A stretch of 45,382 bases of DNA, from NCBI RefSeq assembly GCF_003248515.1, contig NZ_QFOB01000020.1, forward strand, positions 1 to 45,382. Direction: 5' to 3'. Both the position numbers and the translations under genes were made by a program. Under the pieces are notes generated by a model. It saw nothing but the letters and a program-made list of their open reading frames with translations. It was not told the DNA's origin and searched no databases. The DNA is from Sphingomonas sp. GTDB taxonomy: Bacteria; Pseudomonadota; Alphaproteobacteria; Sphingomonadales; Sphingomonadaceae. Below are positions 26,154-33,493 of this stretch, in pieces; position 1 is the stretch's first letter, and each line of letters opens with the position of its first letter.

Positions 26154-29100
26154 TCACAGGCCGGCCGGCCGGCGCAGATCGAGCGTCATCGGGAATTCGC
26201 CCGATCGCTCCTCGGCCGGCATCGCCACCGCGCCGGGCGTGTGGCCCTGCTCCTCGAAGCGCGCCTTGCGCCGTGCCTCGGCCTCGTAATCGTTGATCGG
26301 CACGCCATCATAGCTGCGCCCGCCCGGATGGCCGACATGATAGACACAGCCGCCCAGCGAACGGCCATTCCACATATCCAGCACGTCGAAGGTCAGCGGC
26401 GCATCCACCGGCAGGCGGGGATGCAGGCAATTGGCCGGGGCCCACGCCTTGTAGCGCACGCCGCCGACGGCCTCACCCGGCGTGCCCGTCGCCGTCATCG
26501 GCACGCGCCGGGCATTGCACGCGATGATGTGGCGGCCGGGTGTAAGGCCCGTGGCGCGCACCTGCAGCCGCTCCGTCGAGCTGTCGACATAACGCACCGT
26601 GCCGCCGATCGCGCCCGTTTCGCCCAGTACGGGCCAGGGTTCCAGCGCGTGGGACACTTCCAGCGTCACGCCACCCGCCACGATGCTGCCATGCACCGGG
26701 AAGCGGAACTGGCGCTGCGCCTCGAACCAGCTGGGATCGAAATCATAGCCCGCGCCGCGCAGATCCGAGAGCACCTCGAGGAAATCGGCCCACACGAAAT
26801 GGCCGAGCATGAAGCGATCGTGCAGCGTCGTGCCCCACCGCACGAGGCCGCCCGCCTGCGGCTCCCGCCAGAACCAGGCGACCATCGCGCGCAGCAGCAA
26901 TTGCTGCGCGAGGCTCATCTTGGGCTCCGGTGGCATCTCGAAGCCCCGGAATTCGACGAGGCCGAGGCGGCCGGTCGGGCCATCCGGCGAGAAGAGCTTG
27001 TCGATGCAGATTTCGGTGCGATGCGTGTTGCCCGTCACATCGACGAGCAGATTGCGGAACAGCCGATCCACCACCCAGGCCTGCGGCGTCTCGCCCCCGG
27101 ACAGAGGATTGGGCACCTGCGCCAGCGCCACTTCCAGTTCGTACAGCCCGTCATGCCGGGCCTCGTCGATACGCGGCGCCTGGCTCGTCGGCCCGATGAA
27201 GAGACCCGAGAAAAGATAGGAGAGCGCCGGGTGGCGCTGCCAATAAAGCACGAAGCTCTTCAGCATGTCCGGCCGGCGGATGAAGGGCGAATCCAGCACC
27301 GATCGGCCGCCCAGCACCAGATGGTTGCCGCCGCCCGTGCCCACCGATCGCCCGTCGATCAGGAATTTGTCGGCCGTCAGCCCGATCTCGCGCGCCATGT
27401 CGTAGAGGGCGCTCGTGAGATCCACCGTCTCATCCCAGGTGGCGGTGGGCTGGACATTGACCTCGATCACGCCGGGATCGGGCGTCACCTTCAGCACCTG
27501 CAGGCGCGGATCGGGTGGCGGGGCATAACCTTCCACGCGGATCGGAATCCGCGTCGCCTCCGCCGTCGCCTCGATCGCGGCAATCAGCGCCAGATAATCC
27601 TCGAGCTGCTCGGTCGGCGGCAGAAACACCGCGAGATAGCCTTCGCGCGGTTCCACGGTGACGGCGGTGCGCACCGCGCCCGCGATCATCACCTGCTCCA
27701 CCCGCTCCTGCGCCGCCGGCCCTTCGCTGGCGACGGTTTCGGATCGCTGGTCGCGTACGGCACCGGCCGTCTCGTCAGCCGCAAGCGGCCTCGCCCGGAA
27801 ATCAGGCAGCGGCGACACCGGCTCGGTCGTGTCGCGGATATGGTGATAGGGATAATCCGCCTTGGATACGAACGGCAGGGATCCCAGCGGCAGGCGATAG
27901 CCGACCGCGCTGTCGCCGGGCACGAGGAACAGCTTGCCCCGCCGCACGCGCCACTGTTCGCTGCGCCAGCGGCGTGGCTCCGGCGCATTCGCCGCCTGCC
28001 ACGCCTGGATGGGCAGCACATAGCCCACCGGCCGGGCAAGGCCGCGCTCGAACGCGCGCACCATTCGTGCCCGTGCCTCCGGATCCTCGATCTCCGGATC
28101 GGTCGGCACGGTATTGTCGGGAAGCTCGGCTTCCTTCAGCGACCATTCGACCGGATCCTCATAGGCCGCCTGCACATAATCAGCGGGCACGTCGAGGAAG
28201 GCCGCCATGCCTTGCAGGAAGCGCTCGGCCGCATCCGCATCCAGCGCGGCCGCGCCCTCCACGGCCTCGGCCAGCAGGCTCGTATCCCGCCATACCGGCA
28301 CGCCATCCGCGCGCCAGTATACCGAATATCCCCAGCGCGGCAGGCTTTCGCCCGGATACCATTTGCCCTGGCCGTGATGGATCAGGCCGCCGGGCGCGAA
28401 TCTGTCGCGCATCCGGCGAATCAGCTTGTCCGCATAGCCCGCCTTGGTCGGTCCGACGGCGGCCGCATTCCATTCGGGGGCCTCGGGATCGCTGGCGGCC
28501 AGGAAGGTGGGCTCGCCGCCGGTCGTCAGCCGCACATCCTGCGCGGCCAGATCGGCATCCACCTTGCGGCCCAGCGTATCCAGCGCCTGCCAGCGCGCAT
28601 CGGTGAAGGGCTTGGTGATGCGCACCGCCTCGGCGATGCGCTGCACATCCATGGCGAAGCCGAAATCGGCATGAGCCGGCTCCAGCAGCGCGCCCTCGAT
28701 CGGCGTGGCGGAGCGATAATGGGGCGTGGCGCACAGCGGGATATGCCCTTCGCCCGCGAACAGGCCGGACGTGGGATCCATGCCCACCCAGCCCGCGCCC
28801 GGCACATAGGCCTCGGCCCAGGCGTGCAGGTCGCACACATCCTGCGAAACGCCCTTCGGCCCCTCGACGGCGACCACGTCCGGCGTCAGCTGGATCGAAT
28901 AGCCGGAAACGAAGCGCGCGGCGAAGCCCAGCCGGCGCAGCAGATTCACCAGCAACCAGGAGGAATCGCGGCACGATCCCGTGCCGATCGACAGCGTTTC
29001 CTCGGGCGTCTGCACGCCCGGCTCCATGCGGATCACATAGCCCACCGCCTCGTTCACGGCACGGTTCAGCTCGACGAGGAAGTCGATCGTCCCCATTTCC

Positions 29101-29507
29101 ACCGTTTCGAAGCGCCGGAACAGCGCCTCGAACAGTTCGCCCGTCCCCTCGCATTCGAAATAGGCCGAAAGATCGTTGGCGAGATCGGGCGCATAGGCGA
29201 AGGGCCGCCCGGTCGCATATTCCTCGACGAAGAAGTCGAACGGATTGATGACCGCCAGATCCGCGATCAGGTCGACGGTCACGCGGAATTCGCAGGTCGG
29301 CTCCGGAATCACGATCCGCGCCAGCCAGTTGCCGTGCGGATCCTGCTGCCAGTTGATGAAATGCTGCTCCGGCAGGATTTTCAGCGAATAATTGGGAACG
29401 TCCGTCCGGCTGTGCGGCGCCGGGCGGAGGCGGATCGTCTGCGGCCCGAGCATGACCGGCCGATCATAGCGGTAGGACGTCAGATGATGGAGCGCAGCCT
29501 GTATCAC
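26154..29507 (-). CDS. large transglutaminase/DUF2126 putative amidoligase
   Basis: A 1117-residue cytosolic protein. The N-terminal 290 residues are a transglutaminase-like unit (L-H-H-L-T-S-Y-R-Y-D-R-P-V start; Cys179 in G-S-C-R-D-S-S-W, His228 in L-H-A-W-A-E-A-Y, Asp244 in M-D-P-T-S-G). The rest is the DUF2126 region, beginning R-L-T-T-G-G-E-P-T-F and containing S-V-G-T-G-G-G-N-H-L-V-L-G-G. That family is predicted to be an amidoligase. The start is unclear: GTG 29507 gives the expected family N-terminus, while a TTG at 29543 extends it by 12 residues; neither has a good ribosome site. It is 49 nt after apbE and leads the three-gene peptide-modification cluster. Confidence 0.9.
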   Translation of the reverse strand: MIQAALHHLTSYRYDRPVMLGPQTIRLRPAPHSRTDVPNYSLKILPEQHFINWQQDPHGNWLARIVIPEPTCEFRVTVDLIADLAVINPFDFFVEEYATGRPFAYAPDLANDLSAYFECEGTGELFEALFRRFETVEMGTIDFLVELNRAVNEAVGYVIRMEPGVQTPEETLSIGTGSCRDSSWLLVNLLRRLGFAARFVSGYSIQLTPDVVAVEGPKGVSQDVCDLHAWAEAYVPGAGWVGMDPTSGLFAGEGHIPLCATPHYRSATPIEGALLEPAHADFGFAMDVQRIAEAVRITKPFTDARWQALDTLGRKVDADLAAQDVRLTTGGEPTFLAASDPEAPEWNAAAVGPTKAGYADKLIRRMRDRFAPGGLIHHGQGKWYPGESLPRWGYSVYWRADGVPVWRDTSLLAEAVEGAAALDADAAERFLQGMAAFLDVPADYVQAAYEDPVEWSLKEAELPDNTVPTDPEIEDPEARARMVRAFERGLARPVGYVLPIQAWQAANAPEPRRWRSEQWRVRRGKLFLVPGDSAVGYRLPLGSLPFVSKADYPYHHIRDTTEPVSPLPDFRARPLAADETAGAVRDQRSETVASEGPAAQERVEQVMIAGAVRTAVTVEPREGYLAVFLPPTEQLEDYLALIAAIEATAEATRIPIRVEGYAPPPDPRLQVLKVTPDPGVIEVNVQPTATWDETVDLTSALYDMAREIGLTADKFLIDGRSVGTGGGNHLVLGGRSVLDSPFIRRPDMLKSFVLYWQRHPALSYLFSGLFIGPTSQAPRIDEARHDGLYELEVALAQVPNPLSGGETPQAWVVDRLFRNLLVDVTGNTHRTEICIDKLFSPDGPTGRLGLVEFRGFEMPPEPKMSLAQQLLLRAMVAWFWREPQAGGLVRWGTTLHDRFMLGHFVWADFLEVLSDLRGAGYDFDPSWFEAQRQFRFPVHGSIVAGGVTLEVSHALEPWPVLGETGAIGGTVRYVDSSTERLQVRATGLTPGRHIIACNARRVPMTATGTPGEAVGGVRYKAWAPANCLHPRLPVDAPLTFDVLDMWNGRSLGGCVYHVGHPGGRSYDGVPINDYEAEARRKARFEEQGHTPGAVAMPAEERSGEFPMTLDLRRPAGL

Positions 29508-29556
29508 GCTCGCGCTTGCAGCACGACGCGCCTTCCGGAGCAAGCGGGTAGGCGCG

Positions 29557-30474
29557 TCAATCCGCCAGCATTGCGATCAAAGCGGGGCTCAGATGCTCGC
29601 GAAAGGCATTGTCCTCACGCGTGAGGATCCGCGCCGCCAGGCCGCGCTCGGCCGCCAGCGCAAGACCGCGCGCCGGCCCCAGCGCGGTCAGGGCGGTCGC
29701 CCAGCCATCCGCCTCCATCGCGGTGCGATGGATCACGCTGACGGACACGACATGGAGTGGCAGGGGCCGGCCGGTGCCGGGATCGATCGTGTGCGCGCCG
29801 CGCCGGTAATCGCCCGATGTGGCCACGGCCTGCCCGTGAAGCGCCAGATGCAGCGGCGGCAGATCCGCGCCCGGGGGCACCTCCAGCGCCACCCACCAGG
29901 GCTCGCCATCCGGCCGGATGCCCCGCCCGACCAGCTCTCCGCCAATCTCCACCAGTGCGTGGGCAATGCCGTGCGATGCGATCACCCCGGCCACCGCATC
30001 CACCGCGAAGCCCTTGGCGATGCCCGACAGATCGAGCCACAGCCCCCCCGGCTGGCGAAGGCGGCGCGCGGCGGGATCGAACGAGAGACGCCCCCAGCCG
30101 GCATCGGCATGCGCCGCCGCGAGATCGTCGCCCTCCGGCACGCTGGCGCCATAGCCCAGCAGCGCGGCGGCCCGGCCCAGCGTGGGATCGAAGGCGCCGC
30201 CGCTTTCTTCCGCGATCCGCAGCGCGCAGGCGATGACGGTCGCGAAATCGGGGGGAAGATTTGCCCAGCCCCCGCCCGGGAGCCGATTGAAGCGCGACAG
30301 ATGCGATGCCGGCTCCCACTGGCTCATCTCGGCGATGATCTCGCCGAGCCGCGCGACGATCGCGGCACGCAGCGGGCCGGGATGGAAAGCAGGCGGGCAG
30401 GCGAACCGCGCCCGCCAACCCGTGCCCATCGTCTCGCCCGCGAGATCGACGATCCGTGCCGCCGGGTCGCGCAT
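29557..30474 (-). CDS. apbE: FAD:protein FMN transferase ApbE
   Basis: A 305-residue flavin transferase that moves FMN from FAD onto a Thr/Ser of target proteins. Family blocks: G-E-T-M-G-T-G-W near the start, M-S-Q-W-E-P-A-S-H-L-S-R-F-N, the D-L-S-G-I-A-K-G-F-A-V-D segment, and the T-S-G-D-Y-R-R-G with H-T-I-D-P-G-T-G metal/FAD site. The usual exported signal peptide or lipobox is not visible from the ATG at 30474, nor in the 5' extension to 30666, which overlaps the DUF4198 gene. The operon partner DUF2271 protein carries an ApbE target motif, so this is the likely enzyme for it; how the two meet across the membrane is open. Confidence 0.93.
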   Translation of the reverse strand: MRDPAARIVDLAGETMGTGWRARFACPPAFHPGPLRAAIVARLGEIIAEMSQWEPASHLSRFNRLPGGGWANLPPDFATVIACALRIAEESGGAFDPTLGRAAALLGYGASVPEGDDLAAAHADAGWGRLSFDPAARRLRQPGGLWLDLSGIAKGFAVDAVAGVIASHGIAHALVEIGGELVGRGIRPDGEPWWVALEVPPGADLPPLHLALHGQAVATSGDYRRGAHTIDPGTGRPLPLHVVSVSVIHRTAMEADGWATALTALGPARGLALAAERGLAARILTREDNAFREHLSPALIAMLAD

Positions 30475-30545
30475 CGCCAGCGCTTCGGCCGAGAGATGTG
30501 ATGGAAGGGCGACGCGCGCCTCGGCGCCGCCCCGATCCCGGCCCG

Positions 30546-31505
30546 TCAGGGCGTCGCCACCTCGATCGTCGCCGAATAGCTCATGCGCCGCTTCTGCGCC
30601 TTGGGCTCGGATGGATGCTCGTCCTCCGCCGCCGCGCCGACCCAGAACATGCCCGCCATCGGCCACTTGATCGCGACGATGCCGTCCGCGCCGGTCGCCA
30701 GTTCCATCGCGCCCGTATCCTCGCGATAGCGATCGCCACCGGGGATGACCGTGATCTTCACGCCCGCCGCCGGCTTGCCATCGATCAGAAAACGGAAACG
30801 CGACGTTTCGCCGGAAGCCGCCTCGTTCGGATGCGTGACGGGCTCCATCTCCAGTGCCTTGCCGGCCGGCTTGAACACCGTGGTGGTGGGCTCACCCTGC
30901 GTCACGAAGGTCTCGACCGAATTGACGATCTCGGTCAGCTTGATGTCGGTCGCTTCCGCCGGAATGTCGGCCAGCGCGATCGGCGGAAGCCGGCGCGGAC
31001 CGCCCTCGCCGCCCGGTCCACCGGGACCACCCGGCCCTCCCGGTCCGCCAGGACCGCCCGCACCACCACCGGGCCGGCCACCTTCAGGCCCGCCACCCGG
31101 GCCACCCGGCCCACCGGCACCCGACGGCGGACCGCCCCGTCCACCGACACGGCGCTCCTCGCCGTTCAGCTTCAGCGTGCCCATCACCATCGATTGCTGG
31201 CTCGCGACCTTCCACGTCCCCGATTGCTCGAGCTTGACGTCGAAGGCGGAGCGCAGCCGGCCGGAGAAGGTTGCCGTCGGCTTCGCCTCGGTGCCGTCCG
31301 GCTTCCAGATCCTGATGCCGTCGATGCCAATCGGGCGATGATCGAAGAAGAAGACATGCTCCGATCCGGCCGCGTCGAACGTCACGAAATTGTTGCTGCC
31401 GGAGAAGAGCGTGCCCGAGGGCATGATCCAGGGATGATCCGCCAGAGCCGCCGTGGGCAGCAGCGCGGCAGCCGCCAGCAGCGGCGCGAGGAAGCGCGCG
31501 CGCAT
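30546..31505 (-). CDS. exported DUF4198 protein with collagen-like Gly-Pro insert
   Basis: A 319-residue protein with a cleavable signal peptide (about 1-22, ending T-A-A-L-A before D-H-P-W-I-M-P-S). This is a DUF4198 beta-sandwich protein of the kind found with metal uptake and TonB-linked operons. The conserved H-P-W-I-M-P opening and C-terminal domain with P-A-A-G-V-K-I-T-V-I-P-G-G are clear. In the middle (about 120-172) sits a run of G-G-P triplets that splits the domain. The ATG at 31505 overlaps the TGA of the DUF2271 gene (TGATG); a GTG one codon earlier is also open. Function of the family is not established; metal binding is suspected. Confidence 0.87.
   Translation of the reverse strand: MRARFLAPLLAAAALLPTAALADHPWIMPSGTLFSGSNNFVTFDAAGSEHVFFFDHRPIGIDGIRIWKPDGTEAKPTATFSGRLRSAFDVKLEQSGTWKVASQQSMVMGTLKLNGEERRVGGRGGPPSGAGGPGGPGGGPEGGRPGGGAGGPGGPGGPGGPGGPGGEGGPRRLPPIALADIPAEATDIKLTEIVNSVETFVTQGEPTTTVFKPAGKALEMEPVTHPNEAASGETSRFRFLIDGKPAAGVKITVIPGGDRYREDTGAMELATGADGIVAIKWPMAGMFWVGAAAEDEHPSEPKAQKRRMSYSATIEVATP
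30995..31150 (-). repeat. low-complexity Gly-Gly-Pro coding repeat inside the DUF4198 gene
   Basis: About 155 nt of GGC/GGT-CCG/CCT/CCA codons encode repeated Gly-Gly-Pro units. The third codon positions vary, so it is not a simple recent slippage tract. It is in frame and the rest of the gene reads through. Confidence 0.85.
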
Positions 31506-31984
31506 CACTTGGCCGCCACCGTGACGGCGCCCAGCTCCGTCTTGCCCGAAGCCCGGCCGCTGCCGTTCGGCACCGTGATCGGCACGCTCACGAGTTCGCG
31601 CCCGCCGCCCTCGCGCGCGGCCTCGACGTTGAGCACGTAATTGCCCGGCGCGATGCCGGCGGGAAGCGGGATGGTGTAGGTGCCCGGCGCCTTGGTCGCG
31701 CCGCTCACGCCATCAACCGGGAGCTTCAGGCTGCGGCCGCTCTTGCGCCACCAGGATCGCAGATCCGCCAGCCACTTGTGGCCCGGCTCCGCCCCGCCCT
31801 TCTTGATATCGTACCAGGCGAAAAGGCTGCGTGCGGCGCCACCGCCGGCAGGCTCGATCCAGCCCGCCACATAGGGACGGTGATATTCGGCCACGGCGAT
31901 GCGGGGAATGGTGATGCTGATGGTTCCGGCGGTGGCCGGCGCGGCGACGACGCCGCCGATCAGCGCGAAGGAGGAGAGACGCAT
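31505..31984 (-). CDS. exported DUF2271 protein with ApbE flavinylation motif
   Basis: A 159-residue periplasmic protein. The N-terminal 19 residues form a signal peptide (ending A-P-A-T-A before G-T-I-S-I-T-I-P). The DUF2271 body has Y-V-A-G-W-I-E and S-L-F-A-W-Y-D-I-K-K and a W-L-A-D-L-R-S-W-W-R-K-S block. Residues 91-97 read D-G-V-S-G-A-T (31694-31714), an exact match to the D-x-x-(S/T)-G-A-(S/T) sequence that ApbE modifies in NqrC/RnfG, so Thr97 is the predicted FMN site. It lies between the PepSY gene (13 nt) and DUF4198 (TGATG overlap), with apbE further along the same strand. I infer it is a covalent flavoprotein electron carrier. Confidence 0.88.
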   Translation of the reverse strand: MRLSSFALIGGVVAAPATAGTISITIPRIAVAEYHRPYVAGWIEPAGGGAARSLFAWYDIKKGGAEPGHKWLADLRSWWRKSGRSLKLPVDGVSGATKAPGTYTIPLPAGIAPGNYVLNVEAAREGGGRELVSVPITVPNGSGRASGKTELGAVTVAAK

Positions 31985-31997
31985 GGGATCAAATTCC

Positions 31998-32651
31998 TCA
32001 GTGGATGAAGATGAGGGCGACGATAAGCGGCACCGCGACGCCGAGGCCGACGAGTGGCCACGTCTTCTTGCGATGCTTGGCGTGGAACTGGAGCAGCAGC
32101 AGGCCGGTGCCCGTGAACAGGATGGCGGCGGCGGCGAAGGCATCGATGAACAGCCGCCAGCCGAGCCCCGTATTGCGCCCCTTGTGGAGATCGTTGAACA
32201 GCGAGATCAGGCCCTGCCGGGTCACTTCCGAACTGATCGCCCCGGTGGCGCGATCCACGCTGACCCAGGCATCGCCGCCGGGACGCGGCATCGCGACATA
32301 GACCTCGCCATCGCTCCATTCGCCCGCGCGGCCGGCGGGATCGAGACCGATCTGCGCGGACACGGCCTCCGCCACGGCGGGCGGCATCGGCGCCCCTTCC
32401 GCCGGCGTGGCCTTCAGAAGGCGCAGCAGCGAGGGCGGCAACGTGCCCGATTTCTGCACGACCTGCGGATGCGCGGGAATCACGTTCGAGTGATTCAGCG
32501 TCACGCCGGTCAGCGCGAACATCAGCATGCCGACCAGCGACACGGCCGCGCTGATCCAGTGCCACGTATGGAGCTGCTTCAACCACCAGCCACGCGTGAT
32601 GCGCCGCTTCTTGACGGGGACGGATTTCGGGAGGGGAGGACTAGCGTTCAC
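31998..32651 (-). CDS. PepSY-associated membrane protein
   Basis: A 217-residue inner-membrane protein. The first helix follows L-K-Q-L-H-T-W-H-W-I-S-A-A (about 24-46), a periplasmic PepSY-like region has V-S-V-D-R-A-T-G-A-I, then H-K-G-R-N-T-G-L-G-W and two closing helices. His residues in the helices could bind haem, as in PepSY ferric-chelate reductases. No ATG is available at the right place. GTG 32651 gives the expected N-terminus, while a GTG at 32711 would extend the protein over the Fur-box-like sites; I prefer the shorter. First gene of the PepSY-DUF2271-DUF4198-apbE unit. Confidence 0.85.
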   Translation of the reverse strand: MNASPPLPKSVPVKKRRITRGWWLKQLHTWHWISAAVSLVGMLMFALTGVTLNHSNVIPAHPQVVQKSGTLPPSLLRLLKATPAEGAPMPPAVAEAVSAQIGLDPAGRAGEWSDGEVYVAMPRPGGDAWVSVDRATGAISSEVTRQGLISLFNDLHKGRNTGLGWRLFIDAFAAAAILFTGTGLLLLQFHAKHRKKTWPLVGLGVAVPLIVALIFIH

Positions 32652-32666
32652 AGGCGCCGCCGGTAG

Positions 32667-32681
32667 CGCGAATGATTCGCA
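32667..32681. promoter_or_regulatory. Fur-box-like palindrome 1
   Basis: A 7-1-7 palindrome; the inner 13 bases GCGAAT-G-ATTCGC are a perfect inverted repeat (32668-32680). The layout and the AAT/ATT core resemble the Fur 7-1-7 operator (TGATAATnATTATCA). It lies 16-30 nt upstream of the PepSY GTG. Confidence 0.5.
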
Positions 32682-32695
32682 TCCGCAATGCCTAT

Positions 32696-32710
32696 TGAGA
32701 ATCGTTCGCA
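32696..32710. promoter_or_regulatory. Fur-box-like palindrome 2
   Basis: TGAGAAT-C-GTTCGCA, a 7-1-7 imperfect palindrome (5 of 7 pairs) whose centre is 29 nt from that of palindrome 1, with a very similar sequence. Paired operators in the divergent region between two PepSY-containing units suggest iron control of one or both directions. Confidence 0.5.
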
Positions 32711-32910
32711 CATTCGGTGGCGCGCCGGGCTTTGGCGCCCTCGTCGGCGTGCGGTCATCGATCCAGCCATATGAAGTTTTCCTGCGCTTATTGCCCTCTG
32801 TAGATCCGCCGAGCGGCTCCCTTTATTTCAGCGGTGAAGGAATCCGGCTCATCGCCGGCCGAATACCGTGAATCATCGACATCCCCGATCGGCGAGGATA
32901 GCCTTTTCCG

Positions 32911-33315
32911 ATGCGTGAGGCCCGACCTGTCCGATCGATGCGACAGCATGCTATGTTGCTCGCCGGACTCGCGCTTTTCCTGCGAATCCTGATCCCGTCC
33001 GGCTGGATGCCTGCCTCCGATCGGATCGGTCTCATGCCCTGCTTCGGCATGGCGCCGGTCGAAACGACGATGGTGAGCCATGGCAGCCATCATGGCGCGC
33101 CGCACCATCAGGATCATGATGGCGAAAAGGGCGACAAGCCCTGTGCCTTCGCGGGCTTCGCCTGCGCGCTGGCCGAGCCTGCCGATACCACCCATGCCCC
33201 TGCGCCGCTGTTCGCGGCGCGGACCCCGTCGCCAGCCACCCTGGCCACCACCATGATCGGCGCAGGCCTCGCGGCTCCCCCGCCGCCCCAGACAGGCCCG
33301 CCCCTCACCGCCTGA
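32911..33315 (+). CDS. DUF2946-family small protein
   Basis: A 134-residue protein with an N-terminal hydrophobic segment (M-L-L-A-G-L-A-L-F-L-R-I-L) and the family pattern of P-S-G-W-M-P, a cysteine in L-M-P-C-F, a His-rich stretch (about 50-66) and a second Cys pair (P-C-A-F-A-G-F-A-C). DUF2946 proteins commonly sit beside TonB receptors or PepSY proteins and are suspected to handle copper or other metals; function is unproven. The start could be 32911 or ATG 32938. It probably forms a unit with the PepSY gene at 33494, separated by 178 nt containing two strong hairpins. Confidence 0.8.
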   Translation: MREARPVRSMRQHAMLLAGLALFLRILIPSGWMPASDRIGLMPCFGMAPVETTMVSHGSHHGAPHHQDHDGEKGDKPCAFAGFACALAEPADTTHAPAPLFAARTPSPATLATTMIGAGLAAPPPPQTGPPLTA

Positions 33316-33323
33316 TCGACCAT

Positions 33324-33345
33324 GCCGCCTGCGCCCGCAGGCGGC
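33324..33345 (+). terminator. 9-bp perfect hairpin after DUF2946 gene
   Basis: GCCGCCTGC and GCAGGCGGC pair perfectly around a 4-nt loop, starting 8 nt after the DUF2946 stop. No U-run follows, so it is either a leaky/Rho-assisted terminator or an RNA-stabilising intercistronic stem. Confidence 0.5.
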
Positions 33346-33348
33346 GCT

Positions 33349-33368
33349 CGCGCGGCTCGGGCCGCGCG
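33349..33368 (+). terminator. second hairpin directly after the first
   Basis: CGCGCGGC and GCCGCGCG pair over 8 bp with a TCGG loop, only 3 nt after the previous stem. No U-run follows. Two adjacent stems before the PepSY gene at 33494 suggest differential expression of the two genes. Confidence 0.45.
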
Positions 33369-33493
33369 CCTTCCGGACCACGCGGCCCCCGCCGCGACCG
33401 ATCAGGATCATGCCATGCCATTTCTCGATCGCGCCGCTCACCGCGCGCATCCCTCAGCCAATATCGCCCGTCTGACCATCGGCAGGCCCCTAT

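Noticed and set aside
24603..29624. A very long open frame (1673 codons) on the plus strand opposite the ATP-grasp and DUF2126 genes
   Set aside because: Its translation is His/Arg/Gln-rich with no recognisable domain, and the opposite strand encodes two clear protein families with conserved motifs. It is a GC-rich shadow frame.
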